Shown here: piece after piece, positions 7,865 to 15,154 of the stretch
How positions within the stretch are numbered: position 1 is the stretch's first letter
How the letters are laid out: each line of letters starts with the position of its first letter
Assembly: GCA_023426375.1 (NCBI GenBank)
Contig: JAFAAV010000076.1
Coordinates: forward strand, 1 to 19,008
DNA: 19,008 nucleotides
Origin: Actinomycetes bacterium
Lineage (GTDB): Bacteria > Actinomycetota > Actinomycetes > Actinomycetales > Micrococcaceae
Direction: 5' to 3'
Position numbers and translations under genes: made by a program
Notes under the pieces: model-generated
Told to the model about the DNA's origin: nothing
The model's database searches: none
Seen by the model: only the letters and a program-made list of their open reading frames with translations

Positions 7865-8677
7865 TTAGAGCAGAGTGTTAAGCGGCTCCACCAAGTGGGG
7901 GCCCTGGACGGCAACGGAACCGACGTCCTTGGTGACCGGGTGCATCCGCCATTGGGCGGCTACGTCGTAGGCCTCGGAGACCGCCCGGGCCACCAGGTCA
8001 CGCGTGCGGTCCTTGTCCGGGGAAATCCAGTCCTGCACCAGGTCAGAGCTCATGCCGATGGGTAGCCGATTGTGGAGGTTACCCAGGGCAGCCAGGTGTT
8101 CGATCTCGGAGTCGGCGTCCGGTGCTTCGCAGGTCAGGATCGAACACGACAACAACCATTGGGGCTCTCCCTCTTTACCGGAGCGGGTCTGGCCTTCACG
8201 GGCTCCCTCCAATTGTTCCGCCGGCACCTTCCACCACTCGTAGATGCCCGCGAACCAGATCATCTGGCCCTCCGGCGGGTGCACGAAGTACGGCTGCTTC
8301 TTCCCCTTACCCTTGCTGCCATCGGCCGGAGCCAACCACTCGAAGTAGCCGTCCGCGGGAATCGCGCAGCGCCGGGACTTGATCGCGGATCGGAACGAGG
8401 GCTTCTCCAGGACAGTTTCGGAGCGTGCGTTGAACATTTTGGAACCCATGGCGATGTCCTTGGACCATGAGGGAACCAGGCCCCAGCGTGCCGCATGAAG
8501 CTCGCGGTGCAGAGTCCCTTGATCATCCAGTCGCTCCAGCAAGATGGGCACGGTCTGGGTGGGCGCGGTGTTCCAGTTGGCCCGCACGTCGTCCCCGGCC
8601 AGGGTTTCGTCCACGTTCGCGTCGAATTCCAACGCCAGTTGACCCGGAGTCTTGGCAATGACGTAACGGCCGCACAT
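7865..8677 (-). CDS. SOS response-associated peptidase (SRAP) domain protein, YedK/HMCES family
   Basis: SRAP proteins form a DNA-protein crosslink with abasic sites in single-stranded DNA through the N-terminal cysteine, protecting the site during replication. The 270-residue chain has all hallmark residues: C2 exposed after Met removal (MCGRYV), N36 in WNTAPTQ, the strand ARWGLVPSWSKD, N83/R85 in FNARSET, E113 in ADGYFEWL, and H202 in LGNLHNRLPIGM. The start ATG 8677 is fixed by the need for C2; AGGGG lies six bases upstream. It sits 9 bp after the stop of the lipoate-ligase-like gene, so the two form an operon. A Lys/Gly-rich insert (SKGKGKKQP, about 121-129) follows the active-site Glu. 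Confidence 0.93.
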   Translation of the reverse strand: MCGRYVIAKTPGQLALEFDANVDETLAGDDVRANWNTAPTQTVPILLERLDDQGTLHRELHAARWGLVPSWSKDIAMGSKMFNARSETVLEKPSFRSAIKSRRCAIPADGYFEWLAPADGSKGKGKKQPYFVHPPEGQMIWFAGIYEWWKVPAEQLEGAREGQTRSGKEGEPQWLLSCSILTCEAPDADSEIEHLAALGNLHNRLPIGMSSDLVQDWISPDKDRTRDLVARAVSEAYDVAAQWRMHPVTKDVGSVAVQGPHLVEPLNTLL

Positions 8678-8686
8678 GGGGTGCCC

Positions 8687-9406
8687 CTAACTGTTCTGGA
8701 TGGATCCGTATCCCATGTACTGGGAGTACATGGCGTACACCTGCATGAGTGCCTCTTCGACCTGGGACACCGTGGTTCCGGGGCGCACGTCATCGACAGC
8801 ACCAGCGGTTCCGGGATCCCACTCCATGCCCAGAGCGGAGTAGACATCGGTGAGGACCGAGCGGAGCGGATCGGAATGCTCCACCACGATCACGCTCGAG
8901 AAATACCAAGCGCCCGCCACGACTCGTTGCGCGGTGCCCGCCAGCTTGACCGGCCGATTGGGATCCTGGGCGGTGCGCGGCGCGTGGACGCTGTACTCCC
9001 CCGCGCAGTATTCACCGGGGATCTCGCCAACGTCCGCGGGAATGTCCAGGTGTTCGAGGGCGGCCACGATCATGTCGCCGAACAGCCGGTATCGGTCCTG
9101 GATGCCCGTCTTGGGGTCAGAATCGGATTCGACGTGATCCACGATCAGGCACCCGCCGTGATAGGCGGCCGCGCGCCCTCCGACCCGGCGCACCAAGGGT
9201 GCGAACCCGGCGTCGAGCGCGGCCTTTCGAGCGCGTGTGAAGCCCGGGTTGAGCTCGTCGCGGCGACCGAAGGCGACCGTGGGGCGGGGTTGGTAGATCC
9301 GCAGGACGGGTCCGGTGTTCGACGACCGAGCGGCGTCGAGAATCGACAAGGAACGGCGATAGTCCTGCTCGGCACCAAGGGACTCGCGCTGACGTATGAG
9401 TTTCAT
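8687..9406 (-). CDS. Lipoate/biotin protein ligase A/B family protein
   Basis: This 239-residue protein has the BPL/LplA catalytic fold, which activates lipoate, octanoate or biotin with ATP and transfers it to a carrier lysine. Landmarks are QPRPTVAFGRRDELNPGF near residue 40, RRVGGRAAAYHGGCLIVDHV (about 75-94, a variant of RRxxGGGAVxHxxG), and VKLAGTAQRVVAGAWYFSSVIV (about 150-171, with the invariant Lys). It lacks the C-terminal accessory domain of full-length E. coli LplA and could be an octanoyl transferase or a ligase. ATG 9406 is the chosen start; its ribosome site (AGGGC) is weak. A TACAGT -10-like hexamer lies 11 nt upstream. It is cotranscribed with the SRAP gene. Confidence 0.8.
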   Translation of the reverse strand: MKLIRQRESLGAEQDYRRSLSILDAARSSNTGPVLRIYQPRPTVAFGRRDELNPGFTRARKAALDAGFAPLVRRVGGRAAAYHGGCLIVDHVESDSDPKTGIQDRYRLFGDMIVAALEHLDIPADVGEIPGEYCAGEYSVHAPRTAQDPNRPVKLAGTAQRVVAGAWYFSSVIVVEHSDPLRSVLTDVYSALGMEWDPGTAGAVDDVRPGTTVSQVEEALMQVYAMYSQYMGYGSIQNS

Positions 9407-9467
9407 GCTGCGCCCTACTGTAGTTCCTCGGCCGGGCGCTTGCGGGCGACGACGCCGCCCGGTCACC

Positions 9468-9929
9468 TCACGCGGCCAAGGCCACCGAGGATCCGCTGCG
9501 CCACTGCGGCGATACCCGGTGCTCGCGGGGCCGAATCCCGTCACGAATGGAGCGAATGGCGATTCCCGGTTTCAAAGGCCCGTAGGCCTGAGCGGCCGCG
9601 GTCGCAGCCGCGAGTACCCCATAGTCATCCAGAAGGTTGCGTGAGTCCTTCATGGCCAGGATCTTCTCCCCCGGCTCGGAAATCTGAGTGACCGGAACGA
9701 AGCGGTGAATCCGGTGCTGGGCACGGGCCAACCGCTTCTTGTCACGGCGAGACAGCGAGTTGGTGTCCGGATGGGCGCGATGCCAGGCCTGCGCCCCTCG
9801 CAGAACACGGGTCAGCAGCGATACGTGGAACTCAGCGACGGTGCCGCCGCCGTGCATCAGTGAACCCAGTGCGGACAGTTCATGGGACGTGAGAGCGGAA
9901 CGGGTCCGCGGGGAAGTGAACGTCGACAT
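9468..9929 (-). CDS. Hypothetical protein, mostly helical
   Basis: I do not recognise this 153-residue protein. It begins MSTFTSPRTRSALTSHELSALGSLMHGGG, followed by a basic middle part (LSRRDKKRLARAQHRIHRF, about 59-77) and an Ala-rich segment, LAAATAAAQAYGPLKPG. It could be a cytosolic nucleic-acid-associated protein given the basic stretch, but no domain is visible. ATG 9929 has AGAGG five bases upstream, a good fit. It is 61 bp upstream of the lipoate-ligase-like gene on the same strand and is the last core gene before the change of composition to the right. A 12-bp palindrome (9962-9973) lies in its upstream region. Confidence 0.7.
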   Translation of the reverse strand: MSTFTSPRTRSALTSHELSALGSLMHGGGTVAEFHVSLLTRVLRGAQAWHRAHPDTNSLSRRDKKRLARAQHRIHRFVPVTQISEPGEKILAMKDSRNLLDDYGVLAAATAAAQAYGPLKPGIAIRSIRDGIRPREHRVSPQWRSGSSVALAA

Positions 9930-9961
9930 GTCATCCTCTCGATAACCGGTGGATCAGTGGA

Positions 9962-9973
9962 CGCCGTACGGCG
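9962..9973. repeat. Perfect 12-bp palindrome upstream of hypothetical gene
   Basis: CGCCGTACGGCG is its own reverse complement and lies about 33 bp before the start of the hypothetical gene at 9929. It is flanked by ACCGG on the left and CCGGT on the right. It may be an operator for that gene, but no regulator is known here. Confidence 0.3.
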
Positions 9974-10046
9974 CCTCCGGTGTCGAACGATCATGCAGTG
10001 CCAACGCTGATAAACGGTTGAGAAGACCTGAGGGTTAACTGACAAA

Positions 10047-10084
10047 CCCCGCACCCTGCCCTGGGAGCCCAAGTGGGTGCGGGG
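10047..10084. terminator. Hairpin with 10-bp GC-rich stem
   Basis: CCCCGCACCC (10047-10056) pairs perfectly with GGGTGCGGGG (10075-10084) around an 18-nt loop. On the minus strand it is followed by TTTGTCAGTT. It is therefore a plausible terminator for transcripts leaving the defence operon, protecting the core genes to the left. Confidence 0.55.
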
Positions 10085-10275
10085 TGTGCCTCGGTGGAAA
10101 CTTTAGAAGTCCCAATTCTCGTCGCGACCGCATGATTCTGCGTGCTTTCGGTAGTTGTACATTTTTCGTGCCCCCAGCGTGCCACATTGAAATGGGCCTT
10201 GTGTCCATCGTTGTCATGCGCTGGGCTTCACTCTTAATAGATTAGCCGCGCACGATGCAGCCTTCAATCAAGAGC

Positions 10276-10293
10276 CAGAGTCAGAGTCAGAGG
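10276..10293. repeat. Short CAGAGT tandem repeat
   Basis: Two copies of CAGAGT followed by a CAGAGG variant, with AGAGC before them. It is short and its function is unknown. Confidence 0.3.
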
Positions 10294-10339
10294 TGCCTGT
10301 GCTCACAAACGACATCGCACGCTTCCCTATTTTATCCCC

Positions 10340-10376
10340 GCGCTCCGGGTTCACGTATAGCGTGCGCCCGGAGCGC
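10340..10376 (-). terminator. Hairpin immediately after the nuclease-gene stop
   Basis: GCGCTCCGGG (10340-10349) is perfectly complementary to CCCGGAGCGC (10367-10376), and the right arm includes the last base of the TAG stop. There is no T-run, so it may stabilise the 3' end or act with the hairpin at 10047-10084 as a two-part terminator. Confidence 0.5.
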
Positions 10377-12337
10377 TAAAGCACCATTGAGCTTGGTGTT
10401 GGCCTGTTCCCCCGCACTACGGCTACTACCGTACTGTTGGTAACTTGACCGGCTGCATCTCGTCTGTGCGTCACCCAAATTGAGTCGTTGATGTGAGGTG
10501 TGCCACTCGGGTGCTCGGTAAGATCCAGGACCAGAAGCTGCCCGAGGGGAAGATTCGTGGACTGGTACTCAGTGGCTTGAGCCAGATAAGAGGAGTCCAA
10601 GTCCTCCCTCGACGCACTACCGCGCTCCCTCTTAACTTCGGTCACGTACCGGCGGCCCTCGTCGAGCGTTAAAATAACGTCCGCGCGACCAGTGGCGATA
10701 TTCGCATGCTCCTTACCAACGCGACCTGCGAAGGTGGTTGCGCTAAGGAACTCGTGGAAATGATTCTGGATTGTGGACTCAGGTGGAATCGGGTCGCCGG
10801 GTCGAATAAGCGCCGTATAGGACTGAGAATTGTCTCCAACGTAAACGAGGAAACGAACCGTGTGGCGGATCAACATAGAGAAATCCGACTTCGCTGCGCC
10901 GGTAAAGCTCGGATTCTCGCTTAAATCTGACATGATGTCCGCACAAATCTGATCGATCACGTCGTTCTTCGGCTGATCTCCCGCGAAGATTCCTACAAAC
11001 GTCTGTCGTGCAGCAGCTTCGAGACGACGTCGGCGCGATAACGGCAGGTCATCAATCACAACAGCCTCCGCCCCAAGCAAAGCCTTTAGAAAAGGGGTGC
11101 TATGAGACGACTCCTCAGTGGGATCTGCTGGCTCCCGCGGGGCCGCTCGACTGCGATGAACGAGGTCCAGGAGTTCATAAATATCGCGTGACAACACGGG
11201 ATCGTCGCGTTGCTTATCTACGGCGACGGCACGCTCAAGTTGATGTGCCATTGCCTGACGCTGCGCAATTTCGTTTACGATTCTTGGCCGAATGACCGAA
11301 GTCACGACTTGGAGATTCGTGAATTGACGATCTGCCTCGTATACCTTGGTGATCGCGTCGACCGCAACCCATGTGTCTAAGAAGGCTTCGTCTTCGATTT
11401 CCTCAGCAGCCGTGTCGAGTTGCCAGGCCAGAGTGATCCAAGCCAGCTGCGCTCCCTGTCGGGCAATTGTTTGGTTCCGGCTATGCGTGCGAAAGTTTAG
11501 TAACGCGCGCCTCTCGGCAATGTTCCTGGCTGCTTGTGCTGTCGCAGACAGGGTCTTCCTATCGGCCTCATGAAAAGCAATCAGTGCGGTGCAAGTGTGC
11601 GCGAACGCATCCGCGTCCTCTCGTCCCTCACCTTGTTCTGCAATTCCGACGAATCTGTCTCGAACCTTCCTGACTCTCTTTATAAGGTCTTGTTTGTTCG
11701 TCTGCATGAGAGCATCGCGCAGAACTCCAACAGCACTCTCATACGTAGCTTCATAGTTTCCCCGTTGGGCTAACGCGTTCAACGTAGTTGTGAAGCGTTC
11801 ACGGTCCTCTGTACTGGTCCAAATGTCCGCCGCGACACGGAGCGCACGTGCTAATGGATCCTCAAATTCCTCCGGATAGTTATGGACTGGTCCTGTAAGG
11901 AGAGCCAGGAGCCTATAGGGAGCAACCGTCGTCTTCGCTACAACTTCAATGGTGATTTCGAGTTGAAGCCCCGCAAGGACTGGTCTTGAAACAATCGAAT
12001 CTTCACTTGGCAGCAGAGCGTCGTGAAGAGTAGTCGCAACCAATTTGAGCGCATTTTCGTCACCAAGCAGGACATCTGCTGTTTCCCTCAAAGCAAGATA
12101 GCTCCTTTGATTCCCTAAGCCTGAGGCAAAGTTTTGCAGCGCTACAGAATGTTGCTCTGTCCACTGCCCGAGTTGCAACTGTGAACAAAAAGCGGCTGCC
12201 ACGTAAGGGGCGAATTTGTCGGCAGCCAGCTCTTGTGCACTTGCCGATACATCTTCAACACTCCCGAGCGATTGTAGAGTGACGCTGCTGGTGTCTGTCA
12301 CCGCCTGGATAAGGCGCTCGATGATCGACGATTTCAC
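10376..12337 (-). CDS. ABC-3C/Lamassu-like effector with C-terminal PD-(D/E)xK nuclease
   Basis: This 653-residue protein is the third gene of the operon. Residues 1 to about 530 are helical and unrecognised, and look like repeats or a sensor/adapter region rich in Ala, Leu and Arg. The C-terminal part is a restriction-like nuclease: a helix with Glu (IQNHFHEFLS, about 523-532), then GRADVILTL with D553, then YVTEVKRE with E567-x-K569, then YLAQATEYQ and the strand QLLVLDL. The order Glu-helix, D, ExK, Q fits PD-(D/E)xK enzymes; I infer DNA cleavage when the ATPase is triggered. The frame opens with a GTG at 12337, directly overlapping the AGGAGGTGA element, which is too close for normal initiation (see findings). 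It follows the ATPase gene by 30 bp. Base composition is more AT-rich than the core genes. The nuclease domain is clear; assigning it to the effector role is inference. Confidence 0.78.
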   Translation of the reverse strand: MKSSIIERLIQAVTDTSSVTLQSLGSVEDVSASAQELAADKFAPYVAAAFCSQLQLGQWTEQHSVALQNFASGLGNQRSYLALRETADVLLGDENALKLVATTLHDALLPSEDSIVSRPVLAGLQLEITIEVVAKTTVAPYRLLALLTGPVHNYPEEFEDPLARALRVAADIWTSTEDRERFTTTLNALAQRGNYEATYESAVGVLRDALMQTNKQDLIKRVRKVRDRFVGIAEQGEGREDADAFAHTCTALIAFHEADRKTLSATAQAARNIAERRALLNFRTHSRNQTIARQGAQLAWITLAWQLDTAAEEIEDEAFLDTWVAVDAITKVYEADRQFTNLQVVTSVIRPRIVNEIAQRQAMAHQLERAVAVDKQRDDPVLSRDIYELLDLVHRSRAAPREPADPTEESSHSTPFLKALLGAEAVVIDDLPLSRRRRLEAAARQTFVGIFAGDQPKNDVIDQICADIMSDLSENPSFTGAAKSDFSMLIRHTVRFLVYVGDNSQSYTALIRPGDPIPPESTIQNHFHEFLSATTFAGRVGKEHANIATGRADVILTLDEGRRYVTEVKRERGSASREDLDSSYLAQATEYQSTNLPLGQLLVLDLTEHPSGTPHINDSIWVTHRRDAAGQVTNSTVVAVVRGNRPTPSSMVL

Positions 12338-12367
12338 CTCCTAGTACCCCTTCGATGAGCCAACGCT

Positions 12368-14353
12368 CTAGAAGAGCGAAGTCCGGTCTTGTTTCGGGAC
12401 AATGCTCCCAGAGACCCCCGACACTGCGTCGGCAAGCCCTGTATCCGCCGTAGTGACCAAGATCTGCAGGCCAGGTTCCTCGTTGGCAACATCGACTAGG
12501 CCCTGGAGCAGGGTCTGCGCGTGATCATCTTGTACTTCTTCAGCTTTCAAACTGTCGAGAAGGAGCATCCCGGGGTGTCCAGCAATGTTGCGCTCACGAG
12601 CCGTGCGCAGCAGGGCAATCACCAGTGCGTAACGTAGACGGAGACGTTCTCCAGGGCTCTGTGAACTAAAGCTCGATTTTGACCCTCCGCCTTTGGTGAC
12701 ATCCATCGTGCCATTGCCCTTGATATTGATGCTCTCCAACTCAGCAATCCCAAAGGTGCGGGCAAGTTCACAAGTTGCTTCACTCAGCTCGGAATACAGC
12801 TCTGCACTCACTTGCTTGATGTCGCTTTGGAGAACCTCCCTTGCGGCATCTAACACCGTAACCGGCAAGGGTATCTCCGGCTCTTCCGGCGACATTGCTA
12901 GTAGCGTCTCAACGACAGCTGACGCTGCGGCAAGTTCGTTTTCAGCTTGGAGCAGCTCTGTTGCTTGATGCGCGCCGCGAGCCTCGGCAATCCTTTCATC
13001 GATCGCCCTAAGAGCGTTCTGTGCCTCGATGAATGCCGTTTGCGATTCGTCTCTCGCCGCAACGAGAGATTTCTCAGCAGCAGTGGATGCGGCCAGTGCC
13101 TCGGAAGCTTGTAACTCTCTCTCTTCGTAATCGTCTTCATCATCAATATGGATAGTCCTGTCGCAGACTGCGCATTGGTGATCGTCATGCTCTCGGGAGC
13201 GCCGCTCAGCGCTAATCGAAGTCTCGCAACGTGGGCAGTACTTGGGGTCTAGACCGTGGAAAAGCGCGCTCGCAACCTTCGACTCCCGAAGACTATTGAG
13301 TGCCTTTGTGTCGGCGATCCGGTCCGCCTGGGCGGCACTGAGTGCAAGCTGTGCAGCTTCAACCGCTTGTCTAGCCGTGACTGCTAGACCGCCTGCTTCA
13401 ACCGCAAGTTGACTCAATTCCTCTAGGTTCTCCGCAGGAGCCTGCTTGTGAAGCATCTGAAGGGAAGATTCAGCCTCAGCGAGTCGGTCTTGTGCTGCTT
13501 GAAGCTGACTCGCGATGGCAGCATTCGCGTCACGACCGCGGCGTTGTTCAGCCGCAAATTCGCTGTTGAGGCGCTGAGCAAGTGCATTTACTCGCATTGA
13601 ACGCGTTGCCTCTGGCATATCAAGAAACACCTGCATCAATTTGACCGGAAGACTATCCCCTGGCGTGCTTCCAAGTAGAACTTTGTCAGCACCGGATGGC
13701 GGGTACAACACTCCAAAGTAGGAGTGCCAGCCATGCGACTTGATAATGCCTGTTTCATCATCATTGCGACCCCTGTTGAATACTTGCATCTCTTCCAGTC
13801 CGAACTCGCTCATCATGAACGAACCGACGTACTGAGCCCAATTCTCGTTTCCTTGGACTCGGCCTAGTTCTGTCACGCCCGCAGAATCTACATCATCACT
13901 GGCTTCTAGATCAGCGGTAGTTCCGGCTAAAATCCTTCCGACTTCGATCTTGGAATCGCCGATTGTGACTCGGAAACCGATCGGGCGACCATTGATGTGC
14001 ACATCGAGGGAGACTTCTTGAATCCAGGACAAGACGTCCGCCTGCAGATTGCGAGGCTCGCCCCTGAGCACAAGCGTGACTATCTCAAGAATGCTGGTCT
14101 TGCCGCGGAAGTTACCGGCTGCAACCACTGTGACACCAAGATTGAACTCAAAGGTTTCATCGAAGGCCCCGGGCTCGATGCCTCCTGCTTTGTCGCCACG
14201 AACTCTCAGTCGATCAAGCCGGATACTTCGGTGATGCCGGTTAGCGCCCATCAGATTTATGCCATAGTCGCCCAGAACCTGCTCGACAACATCATTGGAA
14301 CACTCAGCTTTTGCAGCAATTCGATCTATGAGGTTGGCGTCAGTATCGCTCAC
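12368..14353 (-). CDS. SMC/Rad50-like ATPase of an ABC-three-component (Lamassu LmuB-like) system
   Basis: This 661-residue ABC-type ATPase has split halves. Walker A is the variant AGNFRGKTS (79-87) after the first strands. A coiled coil runs at about 262-345 and 405-480, with a zinc-ribbon hinge between (CPRC at 373-376, CAVC at 394-397). The signature motif SQSPGE (564-569) and Walker B MLLLD (596-600) are followed by Ser rather than the usual Glu, then KAEE. ATP drives dimerisation and binding of DNA ends or structures in this class; here it would be the sensor. A 43-residue segment precedes the ABC fold. The start is GTG 14353, which overlaps the stop of the previous gene by 4 nt (GTGA), indicating translational coupling. 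The length fits short-armed defence ATPases better than true Rad50 or SMC. Confidence 0.88.
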   Translation of the reverse strand: MSDTDANLIDRIAAKAECSNDVVEQVLGDYGINLMGANRHHRSIRLDRLRVRGDKAGGIEPGAFDETFEFNLGVTVVAAGNFRGKTSILEIVTLVLRGEPRNLQADVLSWIQEVSLDVHINGRPIGFRVTIGDSKIEVGRILAGTTADLEASDDVDSAGVTELGRVQGNENWAQYVGSFMMSEFGLEEMQVFNRGRNDDETGIIKSHGWHSYFGVLYPPSGADKVLLGSTPGDSLPVKLMQVFLDMPEATRSMRVNALAQRLNSEFAAEQRRGRDANAAIASQLQAAQDRLAEAESSLQMLHKQAPAENLEELSQLAVEAGGLAVTARQAVEAAQLALSAAQADRIADTKALNSLRESKVASALFHGLDPKYCPRCETSISAERRSREHDDHQCAVCDRTIHIDDEDDYEERELQASEALAASTAAEKSLVAARDESQTAFIEAQNALRAIDERIAEARGAHQATELLQAENELAAASAVVETLLAMSPEEPEIPLPVTVLDAAREVLQSDIKQVSAELYSELSEATCELARTFGIAELESINIKGNGTMDVTKGGGSKSSFSSQSPGERLRLRYALVIALLRTARERNIAGHPGMLLLDSLKAEEVQDDHAQTLLQGLVDVANEEPGLQILVTTADTGLADAVSGVSGSIVPKQDRTSLF

Positions 14354-15048
14354 AGCTGGTCCTTATCGTTGGCATCAAGTGCGGCCTTCAACCGGCGTCT
14401 CGCTCGATCTGCGATACCGGCGATGTGCGTACCAAGTTCAGCATCCGCATACTCAGGTTGAAGATACTGGATATCGCGCAGAGCACTGCCACGTCTACCA
14501 GCGGCCAGATCAGCCACCAACGTTGCCCGCTCTGTGTAGTAAGCAAGGTCAGGGGCCTGCTCGATAATTGTCTGAGCGGTGGTTCGACCGGAATCAGTGA
14601 GGTAGTAATCATGTTGCGTTGTGTGCCCAGGCATGCCTCGCTTTCGACGAATTATGAGACCCGGCGTCCGCAACACTGAAAGCGCTTCGTCAAGAGGCTC
14701 GTACGCTCCAAACAGGTATCGAAGCATCGGATACGAGCGAACCTCGGGTTCGTCGCTCTCCAATATGTGACGAGCCAAGTCGAGATCATCCGGATTACTC
14801 TCTCGTTCGTAACGTGACAGTAACTCATCAGCGAGGTAGTCCGGATTACGAAGCCAGAAATCGAGCTTCTGGAGTAAAACCTGAGAGTGAAGAACCGCCA
14901 CTGCGCCTGTTGGGGCTGCCGCGATTTCCGATTCGGCAATCGGTTCAGCTGCCGCATCGATGAGAAGCAAGAGTCGGACTGCATCCTGATAGACGCTCGT
15001 CGTCCGCCTTTCAACGACCTCTTCAAAGCCCGAGTGAGCTGCTGACAC
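14350..15048 (-). CDS. ABC-3C middle component / LmuC-like protein
   Basis: This 232-residue soluble protein has a helical N-terminal part including LLLLIDAAAEP, then LHSQVLLQKLDFWLRNPDYLADELL (about 53-77), a motif I associate with the middle component of ABC-three-component systems. A winged-helix-like segment follows (LSVLRTPGLIIRRKRG...HDYYLTDSGR, about 123-155), and then Ala/Arg-rich helices. Middle components bridge the ATPase and effector. The start GTG 15048 is preceded by GGAGG at seven bases, a strong fit. The in-frame extension to 15351 overlaps the relaxase gene and is excluded. It is the first gene of the operon, overlapping the ATPase gene by 4 nt. The family assignment is moderately sure; its operon position strengthens it. 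Confidence 0.75.
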   Translation of the reverse strand: MSAAHSGFEEVVERRTTSVYQDAVRLLLLIDAAAEPIAESEIAAAPTGAVAVLHSQVLLQKLDFWLRNPDYLADELLSRYERESNPDDLDLARHILESDEPEVRSYPMLRYLFGAYEPLDEALSVLRTPGLIIRRKRGMPGHTTQHDYYLTDSGRTTAQTIIEQAPDLAYYTERATLVADLAAGRRGSALRDIQYLQPEYADAELGTHIAGIADRARRRLKAALDANDKDQL

Positions 15049-15083
15049 CTCGGCACCTCCCCGTCGAGCATCACATGCTTGTA

Positions 15084-15089
15084 ATTCTA
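15084..15089 (-). promoter_or_regulatory. Possible -10 element of the defence operon
   Basis: Read on the minus strand the hexamer is TAGAAT, in the AT-richer stretch between the relaxase stop and the ribosome site of the middle-component gene. No good -35 lies 16-18 bp upstream, so this is tentative. Confidence 0.3.
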
Positions 15090-15154
15090 TCGGGCCCGGG
15101 TGAGATAACCCAGCAAGACGACTTATGCATCGTGAGGCTGATTGGGCCCTAACC

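Larger units (their letters stand above)
9930..10375. other. 446-bp intergenic gap, probable junction of acquired DNA
   Basis: No gene, tRNA or CRISPR repeat is recognisable in this stretch. It contains the palindrome CGCCGTACGGCG (9962-9973), the hairpin at 10047-10084, an AT-richer stretch near 10220-10250, a short CAGAGT tandem repeat at about 10276-10293, and the hairpin at the end of the nuclease gene. To the left are core genes and to the right AT-richer mobile-element genes. A direct-repeat att site would need the other end of the element, which is not in this window. Confidence 0.5.

Noticed and set aside
8495..9691. 398-residue plus-strand open frame
   Set aside because: It is antisense to the SRAP and ligase genes; no motifs.
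9930..10375. tRNA or other att-type RNA gene at the island edge
   Set aside because: I looked for a T-loop (GGTTCGA-type) and cloverleaf arms and found none.
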